The position numbers and the translations under genes were made by a program. Positions 1 through 14,100 of a stretch of 64,000 nt of DNA are shown piece by piece. This stretch comes from Strongylocentrotus purpuratus. Its lineage: Eukaryota > Echinodermata > Echinoidea > Camarodonta > Strongylocentrotidae. The stretch covers positions 5,713,781 through 5,777,780 of the forward strand of contig NW_022145599.1 of NCBI RefSeq assembly GCF_000002235.5, given 5' to 3'. Under the pieces are notes generated by a model. That model worked only from the letters and a program-made list of their open reading frames with translations, did no database searches and was not told where the DNA came from. The first letter of the stretch is position 1, and each line of letters begins with the position of its first letter.

Positions 1-310
1 ACTTTTATTGAGTAGGTGCTGATGACATAAAGACTAGCAAAAAGTCAGCTGACACGCTGAAGTTCGGAAGATTTTGGAGATAGACCTATTCATGAAATAT
101 TAGCAAGGTATGATTTCTAAATGTACTTTTTAATTTAAGGAAGTTTTTCATGTATATTTTTCACTTATTACACTACTGTTTATTTGTTTGATATGAAGGC
201 CAAAGGCCCATGAGATAGGTATTACTCGATTGCGTGCATGATTATAGTTTCATTAAATAATTGCTTCGGTCCCAAACGTCTGTTATTGTGTATGGCTAGA
301 GAGTACAGTT

Positions 311-1560
311 GTAGGCGCTAGTTGGCTCCCTCAGTAGGTAAAGCGTTAGACCGAAAGCTTCAGTCTCTATACCGTCGGTTGTTCCACTGAGACTACGTCT
401 GGCTCCACTAGACCTCCGGTTATAGAGACAGAACGATCGCCTATGCCAGCCTATGTTGAAGATATCACGGCTAGATTTTAGCCGTTAGGCCCCCTTCCAC
501 AAACATGAACAAACTTGCCACGGCCGTATTGTTATGCCCCCAAAATCCCCCAAAATGTCATTTTACCTCGTGCATATCCAATTTTACATTAGGCCTAGGC
601 TATAATACATCGGTTCCACTTACTAACTTGATTGAAATCATCCGTTTAATGGTCCCTTTTAAGGAAATTATGGGTCAAAATCGACATCCATGTTGAAAAT
701 CTTGCAAGCCGTGTTAAACTCTCGCTGCCGTCAATCTCATCCCTTCTAGTCTACGCCGAAGGCAAAATGATTATGAAGGAAAAACTGTGCGCCATCTACA
801 CGTTCGTAATGGCGTTATCACAGTTTTTCCTTCGTAATCATTTTTGCCTTCGGCGTAGACTAGAAGGGATGAGATTGACGGCAGCGAGAGTTTAACACGG
901 CTTGCAAGATGTTCAACATGGATGTCGACTTTGACCCATAATTTCCTTAAAAGGGACCATTAAACGGATTATTTCAATCAAGTTAGTAAGTGGAACCGAT
1001 GTATTATAGCCTAGGCCTAATGTAAAATTGGATATGCACGAGGTAAAATGACATTTTGGGGGATTTTGGGGGCATAACAATACGACCGTGGCAAGTTTGT
1101 TCATGTTTGTGGGAGGGGCCTAACGGCTAAAATCTAGCCGTGATATCTTCAACATAGGCTGGCATAGGCGATCGTTCAGTCTCTATAACCGGAGGTCTAG
1201 TGGAGCCAGACGTAGTCTCAGTGGAACAACCGACGGTATAGAGACTGAAGCTTTCGGTCTAGTAAAGCGTCTGCCTGTCGAACCAAAGATCCCGGGTTCG
1301 ACTCCCACCCAGGCGGATGACTGAAGTCTGCGTTGTGTGTTAAGGTGCCCCTTCCCTTGTTCATAGACGCAGGTTATGTCAAGTGTAAAACACTCCGTCC
1401 CTCGGATAGGACGTTAAAAGGAGGCCCCATGTACAGGAGAGTCACCACCCTTGCACGTTAAGAACCCATTGCACTATTCGTATAAGAGTAGGGGGAAACC
1501 CCGGTGTAATGGTCCACCTGCACACCCCGATCAGGCCGAGTATACGGCATCTGCAAGAAT
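311..1560 (+). mobile_element. tRNA-derived SINE, split by a fold-back element
   Basis: The left piece (about 311-346) reads like the 5' half of a tRNA, with an A-box-like stretch in 'tggctccctcagtaggtaaa'. The right piece resumes at 1262 with a B-box-like 'gatcccgggttcgactcc' (about 1289-1306). A SINE body follows, with the 'cctcggataggacgtt' motif around 1400 and 'ggtccacctgcacacccc' at 1511-1528. The same 3' motif recurs at 39059-39076, so this is a dispersed family. The two halves join cleanly when the 347-1261 insertion and one 9-bp target duplication are removed. It is not a functional tRNA gene. The 3' limit is approximate. Confidence 0.65.
347..1261. mobile_element. Fold-back (long-inverted-repeat) DNA transposon, copy 1
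   Basis: Two arms of about 450 bp are near-perfect reverse complements (a handful of mismatches by eye) around a short centre near 800-830. Both ends read TAGACCGAAAGCTTCAG inward. The element is flanked by a 9-bp direct repeat, gtaaagcgt, at 338-346 and 1262-1270. Nine-base duplications fit Mutator-like or Drosophila FB-like elements. No transposase is present, so it is non-autonomous. The two 63-codon open frames at 505-696 and 913-1104 are mirror images of one arm and not genes. A related copy lies at 36949-37541. Confidence 0.88.
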
Positions 1561-2130
1561 CTTCAGTAATGAAGGAGGCAGATTATCTTGAAGAAGAGAA
1601 GAAGAGTTCAGCTCTAGGCTAGCTCAGAGGTCTATCCAGAATTTGACCCGTAACTCCGGCGTGGAGATACCCTACTAAAACATACCCAAAATGAAGAAAA
1701 TATTCATCAAATGTCCAAATAAATGTCATGATTTAAAAGTCGATATGTTACCTGTTTCGTGTCAATTTTCTTACTTTAGTTAGCGACTGTAATCTTAGTT
1801 TACGGTCGCTAATTGTGACAGAAAAGTGAGAATTTGCTCTGTTCAAAAATAATTTCCAGTACCTAAGCTATGTTTTGAATACATAGCCTAGTCTTTATTA
1901 TATTATAGAGAACAGTACATTTTTAGGCAGCTATAAAAGAAATTATCACAAATGAAGTAAAGACCAAAGGGAAGTTGCTCAAACTTGTAGACTGATTAGT
2001 GATGCACTTGCCCATCCCTCGAAAAGATTATTGTCTACTTCACCAATTTGAATTGCAGTCTGAAGATAAGTCAATACTCTGAATGCAATATCATATTTTA
2101 CCAACAGTAGTGCTTGGGACTGCTGCCACC
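1561..2130. other. Region upstream of the TSC2 start codon
   Basis: This stretch should hold the end of the TSC2 5' untranslated region. A possible splice acceptor (ttgaattgcag) ends at 2058, which would make 2059 onward the first coding exon's untranslated part. I see no convincing TATA box or other promoter element. An open frame begins at an ATG at 2083, in frame with the chosen start at 2131. Confidence 0.3.
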
Positions 2131-5100
2131 ATGTCTCGAACTACCAAGGAGACATTCCGGCAGCGGATGCAGGGCTTCTTTGGCATGCGAGGACCTCGAG
2201 GGAGCAACCCTGGAGATGGACAATTTAAGAAAGGGGAGTTCTTCATTACCCCTACACTCAAGAAGGTAAAAGATGGCTCACTGTTCTTGATGCAATCTTT
2301 ATTCAAGTGTAACAAAAGCCATTTTACAATATGATACAGTGTTTCTATATCGCACTCCCTCAAAGATGTGTGCTTCCATTCCCTCAAATGAGAGTTAGTA
2401 TGCGCCATTGATATACAGAGTCGGGGTTGGAGTATTAGAAAGTGAAATATGTTTCAGGGAATTTTTATGAATTCATTTCATAATCTTTTATTCTTCAGAA
2501 TCAGTTTTCTTTAATCTACAAACAAATAAATATGTATGCATGTGCAAAGATAATTCATGGTCCTTCATTGTATTCCCAATTAATCATCAAGTAGCCACCT
2601 GTTTTCAATGAATTGGCTATTTTTATTACTGTTTTTTTTTTTCTTCCAGGATTTGAGTCGAGAGAGTCCATTGAATGTTCGGATGAAAGCTATCAATCAC
2701 TTGAGTGCCCTCGTTGGTGAAAAGAAACTTGAAGATGTGAGTAATCAATGCACAGTAATATATTAACCAGTGATTGCTTGCAAAGCACTAATTCGCTCAA
2801 CGTTCAGGTTACTGGTGCCAAACAACAGAGCCTACGCATGAGGTTCACCACGACATCATTCAAGCAATGGGCTGGAGCAGGGCAAATTCAATGTTTGGCA
2901 CTGGTGTGATCACCACGCCATTGTTTGGAACCAGCAACCTTGAAAACTTGGCTAATATGATGTCACACTTCGTTGCTCTGTACTGTACCTGTATGAGATT
3001 ATTTTCTTTCTTTCTTTCTTTCTTTTGTGGTTGTTATTGTATTTCCTTAGCAGTAGAAAATAAAAAAATTTAAAAAAATGATATTATCTTTCCCCATCCG
3101 TTCCATTATTAAAGGAGATCATTCTTACCCGACTTTGTATTTTCATTATTTAGATTTGAAATGAACCAGTGTACATGAATTTACGTCTTAATAAAAGTCC
3201 ATTGTTAATTGAAATTCTCATTTTATCATTATGAACAATTGGTTTGTTTATGTAATGGATTCAGCTTTTGTGAGTGAAATCCTTTCTCTCAAACATTGCC
3301 AAAGACTTGACTATTTATTATAAGTTTGTTCTGTTTTGTATTTTAGCAGGGGAGAACAAATTAACAAGTAAGGAAACAAATGTACTACATTTATATATGG
3401 CTTGTTAGTTTATCTATTGACAACTATAATTTTCCCTTTACTGTATTTGTTTACTACAGAATGGAATAGAGGCAATATGGGTATTGATATCGGATCTGTT
3501 AGACCCTCAAGTCAATACAGATCATCGTCATCTTGTTCTTCACTTCCTCAAATGCATAATAATCGGTCAGGTAAGCCATAGTACATCTTTATATTTCTTT
3601 TTTACATAAAAATATCTAGTCTATATCCTCTAAAAGTGTTATAAACAAATTTGAAATATGTATTTACTTGAACTATATCTTGAACCTTATTTTCATTTTT
3701 CAAAGGATCAACATAAAATTTTAAAAACAATTGCAGATTGAGATATACATGTTGAACAGCATAATAAAAGTACATACCGGTACATACTTTTATGTCTTTA
3801 ATGCACGTCCTTAAATTGTAGTGATATTGTTTGCTTATTTATGTAGCATAGGGTGTTCTTGTTGTGGCCTTTAGTCCTGTCCATGTCATGTTGCCTGGTT
3901 GGCAAAGAAATTATTTTCCTAAAATACTCAATTCATGGAAGAAACTGTGGCCCAGAGGGCGTGTATGTAATAAGGGTTATGTTTGACTCGTATTCAAATA
4001 TTATTACTTGTCTGGGGATGAATTTTATATCTGGAGATGACCTGTAATGTCCCCCTCTATTTTTCAAGTGAAATGAAAAGAAAAAGGAAATTGAAGGAAG
4101 AAGAAGTTAAATCAACCATCATTACTAATCTTATCTGATTAATCCATGGATTCTTCCTCATTCTTTTCCAGTCTGAATTCCTTGGTCCAATGCGATATCA
4201 CTTCTTTCAGGTGGTCAAGGGACACAACATCTTTGAAGACCTTCCTCAGAGGTTAGTACGGGGGGGGCTGTTTCACCTGTTTAAACATGGGGGGGGGGGG
4301 AAATGTGCTGTTTATTTCCATTATAAGTGTTACAACTCAATGTGGAGCTAATATTTTTTCCTTCATCTAGCTAAGTAAGACATATTCCATCATTATACAG
4401 GATTAACATTTGACAGATTTGATAGTAGATTTTAGAGGGATATATTTAACCTGTGTATTTGTATATTAAGATGTAACCAGATAGTATGTAAACGTTGAAA
4501 AATATCTTCTGTTCATGTCCTTTTACCGACTCGACCTTTTAATATCTCACATTTGTAGATTGGACATGTTGCGAGCTCTTAGTGACAATGGCAAGAATCT
4601 GTTAGATTTTGAGGAGGAGATGGGACCTTTTCTTATGCTGTGGATGCCAGATGTCATCAGCTATGGAAAGTAAGTACCGGTATATATGTCTTGTGTTGTC
4701 ATCGTAGAGGTGGTATCGGGGTATAGTGGTTCATTCACTTGACTCTCAATCCAAGGGTCAAGGGTTCATATCCCGGCCCGGCACTTTTGTCCTTTGGCAA
4801 GATATTAATCCACATTTGCTACTCTCCACCCAGGTTAAATGAGTCCCTGGTAGGATGAGAAAGTCATTGTAGTTTTTTCAGCTTTTGACCATCTGTAAAA
4901 TGGCTTCTGGCTGGAATGCTCCCTAGGGAGTGGAGAATGTGCATGCATTGTATGCAGGCAAGCCTGAATCTGATGAGCAGTAATGTATCTGTGAAGTGCA
5001 TAGAGTGATTGCTAATTTGTTAAGTAAACTATAAAACCAGAATGTTATTATCTTGAGGAGTTACCACCCCTTTAGATCTGTCTTGTTTGGAGCTCAGGTC

Positions 5101-7792
5101 CATATTAACTTCTTTATCCTTTTGCACCAGGTGCTTAGTTATATTTTGGGGTTTGGAGGTTTGCAAAGCCCTAAATTTGTACAAGTCACAGACCAATAGT
5201 TGTGCCATATGTGAAAATAAAACAATACACAAAATAATTCCTTATTTCAATATATCTCAGTCATTCTATTTCTTAATGAATATCTATGATCATCGTTCCC
5301 AAAAAAATCATGTTGGGAATGTGTTGGATACTGCTACAAGAATGCTACTTTTTCATTCTTTGTAAGTATGTAATGTAATGTAATGTAATGTAATGTAATT
5401 CTTGCCTTGTCAAAAAAAATCAAAGATTGATGGATGTATCTAATGACCTCTTTTGTTTCTGCAGAACTGCTGGGTTTCTTCAGGTCTTGGTGAATGTCAT
5501 CAAATATAACTCCTGCTACCTTGATGATCATATCATAGCTGGCTTAGTTCAGTAAGTTCGCTTTTAGGTGCTTACCATCTCAATTTATTTGTTAATCAAA
5601 GAGATTTCAGAATTATACATGTTGCAGTTCCAAGTTCCTTTGTGCAGGTGAGATTTGAGTATTGTTTAGGGGAAAGAACATGAACAATTCTTGTGCCATA
5701 TTTACTAAGAAGTGAAGTGTATACCAGTTTATCATTATCATTTATTGAAGTCAGCATTTTCCCTCTCATTATGACTGAACAAGTATTGCTAGATACAATA
5801 TCCAGGGCTTTCAACAAGTATTCAATGTAGAAAGTGTGTCAAATACATGTACATGGATCTATTCAAAGAGCTGAATAGTATGTTAAATAACCAGGAAAAA
5901 AAGGGAAGATGATGTGAAAAGAACATGGGATCTGGAAGTAGATGGTGTTAGAGGGAAAGGAAGACGAAAGATTTTAAGGAAAGATATGGGGAAAAAAGAA
6001 AGCAATAAGGTTGGTCTAAATCATGGAACGGATGCTCAATACAAGAAGTGGAGGGAGGGAGTGTCATCAGGGCATGAAAGTCATTAACCCCTCGTAAAAG
6101 GGAAAATGCTGACTTTAATAAATGATGATGATGATGATGATGAGAAGTAGATAGAGAGCCTTGATCACTAATATAATCACACAGGGCTCTAATAGCAGGG
6201 ATGCCAGTTTTCAGGCCCTTGCAAGTTATTTTTAGACCATAGTTTAGACTTTTTTGTGTACAAAATAGCTCATTCTCTGTGATTTTCAGGCCCTCTCATC
6301 AATTCCAACTGGCATCCCTGTAATAGTAAGCAAGGAATTCTCTGAACATTCCAACATTCTTTCCCCTCTTTTCCTTCAGGCATACTTGCTCCATCTGCAG
6401 TAGAACAGAGAAAGAGAGGGATATAGAACAAGCCATCCATGTCTTAGATGCTGTGATCTGCTATAGCTGCTTGCCTAGCGAGTCTCTTTATCACTTCATT
6501 ACCGCCCTCTGTAGGACAGTCAGTGTCAAGAGATTCTGCCAGTCCAGCTGGAAGGTAGGCCATCTGCAATAACCAATATTTCCATAAACACAAATTTTAC
6601 AAGATTACACACCATCAAAGGTCTGGAATTGTGTACGTGTATACTGCTTTTATTTATTTTTTTAATAATGATGAATACATTTTACAAACTCTTTTCTTTT
6701 CATTTCTTTATGATGTCCATAGAGGATAATTGTTCATATTTACATTTAGAATCTTGCTTCAAAGTAATTTTACAGGAACAACATATAATTGACAGTCATA
6801 AGTCATGTAAATATTGGTCGCTACGTTGCAGCACCCTGTATTTTTCCTTGTATGTAAGTTTAATGAAAGAATATGATGCATATTTATCAAATATGTTCCT
6901 TTATTTGTTTGATAAATGTTCTTTTATTCTTTACTTGACCCACCTGTACATGTTATATTTGGGATACTTTTATTAAAGATTCATAAGATTGATAACACGT
7001 CTTTATTTGATTTCCTTTCAGCTAATGCGTAATCTTCTAGGAACCCATCTTGGACACAGTGCAATCTATACCATGTGCTGTATAATGGAGGATAGGTAAG
7101 GAACGGTACTCTGAGTGCATGTTCTTGCAATACATGTATGTTTGCATACTGTCTGCATATAAAACTAATTAATCTATTTGTATGACACAAGGAGAAATCA
7201 AAGCATTATGGTATCAGATGATTTTTCATTCTTATTTCTGTGTTGTGGCATGTACCACACAAAAAGTATGTGATTCAGATAAAGGCTTTGAATTTTTGCA
7301 CTGCTTTGAAATGAAGCTCCAGTGAAGTTATCCAAGTGATTGATTCATGTACATTAGATTTAACTGTTTTTATTGACAACTGAAGATCAGCTAAATGTCT
7401 ATTACCACAAAGTTATTACTGGCTTCCTCGCTTTCTTGGGGGCTGACTTGACCTTCTTTGCGGTGGCTGCCTTCTGCTGTTTTTAATGTCTCAAGCCACG
7501 ATAGATTTGTTTTTCTATTTTTCTATTTTCCTGTTTTTTCCTTCTTTTCGTTGGCCATAACGCCAAGATGACAGTAGTTTGAAAATCATATATGATATGT
7601 AACTTAATGCAAGTTTAGAATAATATCAATCTTTATGTCTTGACTCTCTTTATTTTGGACAGCCACAACATCAGTGATGTGGTGCTGCTACGTGGGGCAG
7701 TGTTTTTTGTTGGTATGGCACGATGGGGATCCATGAAGGTACAATCGTTGCGTCACATCAACTTCACTTCTGTCCTGCCATCATTTGAGAGG
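2131..7792 (+). CDS. TSC2: TSC2 exons 1-9: N-terminal tuberin region
   Basis: Exons: 2131-2265, 2650-2736, 3460-3570, 4172-4251, 4559-4669, 5465-5551, 6380-6554, 7022-7095, 7663-7792, making residues 1-330. Recognisable tuberin stretches include [43 protein letters not shown] and [15 protein letters not shown]. In the family this region forms helical repeats and carries the main TSC1-binding surface. Phases: exon 4 leaves two bases, as do exons 5, 6 and 8; the rest end on codon boundaries. No frame breaks were seen. Confidence 0.93.
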
Positions 7793-8084
7793 GTAAGAGA
7801 CTCAGGGAAATATATCACAGCAGAGATAAGAAAACCTCATTTAATACACTGACAAACAATTTTGTATGTCTTGTTCAAAGATGACAACTGTTATTTATTG
7901 TATGGAGTGATGAACACAATATGTGTTCGCCTCCATTTCCAAGGTATGGATTTGTATTTAACTCTGTAATTCTTTATCTAACTTTGCAATACATGTACAG
8001 TCATGTCTTTATATCCACTTTATGTCTTTCTCATTGCGTACACATCATTTATTCCCTTTTCCATCAACTATGAAAGAATAATTT

Positions 8085-8133
<49 letters not shown>

Positions 8134-11100
8134 TTCCCCTCCACTTCAGGCCCTGACCTGCAAGCATGTGTTGGTGGCATATGAAGTGACCCTGTCCTTA
8201 CAGAGACTGGTCAAGAAGAATGGACAGGACATTCAAGCGGTCACCTGGGATATCATTTTAGGAATTATAGAAAAACTCTTCAGAAACATTGAGGTAAGAT
8301 GTCTGTCATACTTCTCTCATTGCTTGATCTTTCATTTTTCCTTAATAAATATGGCTGTACAAAGTATTGGAACCTTATTCACACTTTACCTGTTTAGCTC
8401 ATTTAATTATATTATAAAGTGTCTTTATGGAAAGCTAAAAAAGTTGTCTGTTTTATAATCATATGCACACTCAATCTGCCATTTAATGACGATACATCAG
8501 AATGTTTTGCAGATTGGGCATGAATCATCTAATCTAATCTAATTCCTAAAATATTGTTTAGCTCATAATGTTTATTTCTTGATCAAGAAGTGTTTTAAAT
8601 ACAGGTACAACATTTTACCCCTGTGTGAATATAATGAATTTATGAGTAAAGATAAACCTAAACAACATATATACTGTATCGATTGAAAAGTTTATTTTTC
8701 ATTATACTGTACTAAAAAAAATCAAATCAAGGTTCAGCTCAGTCTAGAATCAATTTAAGAAGAGAAGTTAGATCATGGTTTATCATGTTTCCCCATTGTT
8801 AAAGCTGATCTAGAGATTGTTTTGAGTTTCTCTATATTTATTGTATTCAAAACTTTGAGTTCAATTTAAAAACTTTTTAACCAGAAAGCTTGTAAGGCAT
8901 TTCCTCTCTAGCTGTCTCCTCATTCTCATAGATACTCACTTTTCCATATATTTTGTCCAGATTACCTTTATGATGTATATTATATTGTATGATTATCTTT
9001 GTAATGTATGTTATTTTATCTTTAAAGGTATGCAATATTTATATAATATTGACCGGCCCTTATGGAGATACCACATATATTGCCCAAACTAGACTCATAT
9101 TGCCCCGAGTAAAAGACGAGGGCAATATGGGTCCTGTGTGGGCAATGTATGTGGCATCTACCGAAAGTTAAGCCAGTCAATATTTTTATTGTTATCCAAA
9201 TCAGACATCTAGAGCAAAATCAACCATGAAAACCTCAAAGAACTGAACAAACTTTGTCAACCAGCAGTGCTGGATGAAATTGTTGATACACTGCAAACAG
9301 TGTGCCTTTGGTGTGATTATTACGTCACAATAGAGTGCGCGCAAAGTGAGCAGGTTTAATAGATGCGCAATGAAAATTACAAAATACGGCGCGGTCAATA
9401 TGAGACTATATTTTCACTCGTCTCTACACCAAAGTCTATACGGGCAGGGAGACCAAGGAAAATACAAAGAATATACCCTTCCGTTCCCACTGCTAATGAA
9501 AACTAGGGCAATAGGGTTTTGTAAATGACCAGCTCAGATGTCTGATATGGGTAATAATGTATGTTATTTTATTTAAATGTTTTTAATGATAAATGAAATA
9601 AATTTGACTATCTATCTAAATAAAGGATGTTGCTTTTCAGCAAATCCAAATAGGATTAATTCTGACTTGTGGAATTCCTTTTGTTTTCTTTTGAGCAGGA
9701 GTATGCAGTGAGTCATGAATACCTTCCCACTCAGCTCCATGATCTCCTTACAATGATAGAGAGGCTTTATGAGAAGAACAGTTTCAATGGATCACAGCAA
9801 CAGCTCTTTGCTATCGTAGAAGAGTTTGCTCGTCTCAGGCCTGTAAGTGGAACTACTTCCTTGTCTTTGTGAATGAATTCCTTTTTTCCTCCAATAGGTG
9901 TGTAAAATACATGTACGCATACATTACCTAGTTACATTTAATAGAAGAGAAGTTTAAAATTTGATTAAAAAAGTATTTTGTAGGACGCATTTGAGTTTTG
10001 AAAAACATCAAATTTTATTAAGGGTATGAACAATTCAGTTGTTAACCGTATAAACAATGCCTAAGTGTGATGAGAATACTAAACCTTGACCTTAACCCAA
10101 TAGCAAATCAAAGCTTACCCCTAATATTTTTGACAAAAACAAAGCCTGGAGCTAATATCAAATCACCTTTGATCTGATATGTATGCAGCATCTAATATTT
10201 CTTCTACTTGTGACCTGTACCATCATTACTCCTACCTTTGTATCCACCTTCTCTCTGTGTGCAGGATAGTTCAGTACTATGCCTGATAAGATACAGAGCC
10301 CAAGCCATCCATCCAACCAAAGAGAACTGGATCCCAAACCTTCAGAAGCTCCTAGATCGCTACTTCCGATCTGAGAGTCGTACCGTCATCAGGGAGGCTG
10401 CCCTCAATGTCTTATCCTCGACACTTCACTCAAGTGGGAGTCTCTATGAGGTGACCTATCGTTGTTGTTTTTCTGTGTTTTTTTCGCGTGAGATAGTATA
10501 TTTACACCTGTCCAAAAAAAAGCTTTTTAAGGCTAACCTATTGCAGTTCCGACTCCCTTCTTTCAAATTGGGAATTGTAAATCTTTTTTTCCCCTTCATT
10601 TTAGCTGCTGTCTTTAATATTGGAATATACCTTAACTGAAAAAATGTGAATAGAACTTGTAAAAAAAAATAACAGCTGTAATTTCATGAGAAAATTTGTA
10701 ATATGCTCCCAATTCAAAGATTTCAGTGCTTTATATTTTTTATCTCCTATATCAGACAACATTTTGGCTCATAAATTAATACATACAAGAAGTTAGATTT
10801 GTATTCTTCTACTTAAAGAATCCCATATTTTATGGACTGTAACATTAGAGGCAAGACAAGATCATTCAAAAAATGATGACATAACTCATTAGAGCTTGTA
10901 TGGGATTATGTCATCTATTTCAAACTCTGCCTGATTATCTTGTAATATTCTTCCTGTTCCTCTGTTTTTCCTCTACTTCTCCAGGATGACCTGATAAAAA
11001 TGGTAGCTCTACCCCAGCTGAAGTCCATCTGTGATGACCGAGACCCAGTGGTCAGAAAATGTGCGGTCAAGCTGCTGATGGACTCAGCCAAGGTCTGTCA

Positions 11101-14100
11101 AAGTCCTTTCTGTCTGGACATACTGGACATTATAGAAAAGGTCAGTTCATATCAGTTTATGCTGCATGTTAGCAGGGCGCGACAAACCCGCTTGCCCGAC
11201 GTCCCGGGGCAACCAAATTGAGCCGTCGGGCAAGTAAATCAAATTATCACTTGCCCGATTCGGGCAAGTGATACTTTTACAGTAATTTCCTAGTGTCCAA
11301 GAACTCTACCATTCACCCGTCAACTTCTTACCCGTCGTCAAAATCCAGAAGCAAAAAAGCGATCGTTCCGATTTCGAAAAAACTTCACAGACAGCTAGCC
11401 AGCTCAGCTAGCTCAGCGCGCATGCAACAGTGACACTTCAAGCCATGAATGCCGCTCCGCCTCCACGCACGGCCGGCCGTGAGCTAGCTAGAGACAGCTA
11501 GCGCGATCGTACCAGCTGCGAGCTTATTCGCGCTCTCTCTCTCTAGCTCTGCAGGCCGCACCGACAGGCCTTTGCTATTCTCTGATTGCCGATTGGTTGA
11601 ATCACGCCAAATATGACGTCATTATTCTAGGGAAATGAACACGTGCGAATCGGAATGGAATAAACAACAGGGATTTTCTAGTAAGTACAAAAAGTCAAAT
11701 GTTTGATATTTATTCATAATGACTGTTAATGATTGTGAACATATTATTTAAAACTCGCTGCTCATATAAATCAGATGAATGTTTTTGTCTCGTTTTCAAT
11801 TTATTACTGCGGTCTCAAGATCCGACCGAGCGAGTCATTTTGATAATAGTATCGAGACCCCCAGAATATAAGCCGTTGTTGTTTTGTTTTCATGGTTTTA
11901 GCGACGTTGTTTAGTCTAGTTTTCGCATACTTATCCGAGATTTATCATAAAATATCTTCAATATTATTATTTAGTAAGAATTTACAAATTTTGGCATGAT
12001 ATTTATAGATATTTATTACGAGATAATAAATGCTTTAACCTCGAGTCCTTTTTCGCTTTAAAGTTTTGGGCAAGTGGAAATATTGTTTGGGCAAGTAAAT
12101 TGAAAACCCACTTGCCCGACAGGGCAAGTGGTGAAAAAAATTCTTGTAGCACCCTGATGTTAGTTTATAAATGGTTCTTATAAATTAACCGTCCCAGGAT
12201 GAAATTTTCTTGTAATTCTGTAATTAGTTAATTTAAAATGAACTAATTTCACGGTGCATGGGTATGTTTCAATATATCTCTTCAAATTATTTATGTTTGA
12301 TGTGATTTACAGCTCACTCTGTGGAAAGGATTGAAGTCAATGAAATAAAAATTCTTTACACTTCCTCTAGTAAATGTTAATATGAAGAAAAAAAGTGTTA
12401 TGGATCTTCAAAGATCCCAATTAACCATGTTTTATCAAATTGTGTAATTGACTTTAATATCCGAGACAGCTTTTGCTTACTTGTACATGTACATTGCAAC
12501 TCTATTTTGATATTTGTTCAGCTGACACTTTGATCACTTCGAAGTTGAGGGAAAGAAACAGAAGTAGAACACAAACAACAGATTTTTTCAAATTTATGTT
12601 CAAATAAAGTATTCCATTACCATGCTTTGATTATTATTTTTGTTCAATCAAAGATGTGATATATGATGACATCTCATGAAGGATTTTCTTCCTTGTTTTC
12701 TGCGTCCAGGTTGTGATGAAGACCATGCATGTGAGATCACATGTAGGAGGAGGAGGAGGAGTAGAGTCGCATCATACTCCTCCTCATTCAGAAGAAGAAA
12801 GAGACTTGGTTGATGTGATGACAGCTGTCACAGGTCTGCTGGAGCTCTTCAAGGTATGATAGCAGATGGTCTGTTAAGCCCCACTGTACTACTTGAAGCT
12901 TCGTGCTCCCTCTTTATAGAAAACAATGCCTAAGCAGTGCCCGTTGGTCCCCCCAGATCCTCTTTTTCTTATGTCAATTGAGAGCTGAATTGATCAGATA
13001 GCCACCTGTCAGTGACCACGCTTGGTGGTCTAATCCCTTCTGGCCTAACTAGTACAGACGGCCTTTAAAGGAGATTAAAGTGCTAGTGATCAAGAGGAGG
13101 AGGAGAGGGAGTGGGATGGTGCTGGTAGTGGAGATAAATATAATGAAGATACTTATAGTGGTGATATTTGTGATGCTAATTGGAATGATTATGATTATCA
13201 TCATTCTTTTCATCATCATTATCATCATCATCACCACAAGTATGCTAGTAATTTTGGTGAAAATGATCCGATGATGATAGCATTAAAGGGGAAGAGGCTC
13301 ATGGATGACAATAATATTGATTTCAACAATGATTACTTTCTTGATGTTTTTTTTTTTGGGGGGGAAGGGTATTAGAATAAAAGTTATGATGAAGGCAACA
13401 ATGATATCTTCTTTTAACTTCAGCATATGTAAAAATAGTAAAGGTAATATATATTTTAAGCACTTGCATATCATCAACTTTTTTGAAAATGTTTCTTATA
13501 GTACTAAATTCCATGCTTTATTCTACATACTCTCTCATTTAATCTCCATCTCTTTTGTCCGCCACCTCCTCCTTCAGGTCAAGATGTACCGTGTGCCCTC
13601 CTCCCATGCCGTATTTGCATTTGAGTTGCTTGGCACCCACATGAAGCAGCAGTATGAGCACAAATACAATTCAGACATGGCTAGCAACATCAGAGCCAAG
13701 GTAAGGATTGAAAGTTATTTTTTCATTCATTCATTCACTTTTGGTAAAATCAGTATCTACATTTAGACATAGTTTTTACAGTTCCAGGTTTGGTGTATCT
13801 TGATTACTTTGTCTCAATTAGAGATGTATTTCTTGCAAGTATTGTTGTGTAATTACAGTCAAATCTACCTTAAAATAGCGATCACCTGTAAAGAAAGACC
13901 TTTGTTAATAAATACCACATTCTCTGTTTCCCTTAATTGTACGATGCATTTCGGTGAAACCAGGGACCCGTTTCATAAAGCCTTTTTTCAATGACAAATG
14001 AAAAAAATCTGTGACAAATCTGCTGATAACCAATCAGAAGCAAGGATTTCAGTAGCTTATAACAAAAGCTATCATTTGTCACTGATGACAAGTTTTGTGA

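Noticed and set aside
505..1104. Two nearly identical 63-codon frames on opposite strands
   Set aside because: They are the same arm sequence of the fold-back element read from both sides, with no known domain.
2083..2130. Alternative TSC2 start 16 codons upstream
   Set aside because: The ATG at 2131 has an ideal GCCACC context and gives the N-terminal length seen in tuberins.
11340..11560. A CpG-island promoter inside TSC2 intron 13
   Set aside because: The GC-rich part lies wholly within the bounded hAT-like element, so the transposon explains it.
13049..13477. Met/Ile-rich small proteins on both strands
   Set aside because: Products of trinucleotide-rich intron sequence; no real codon signal.
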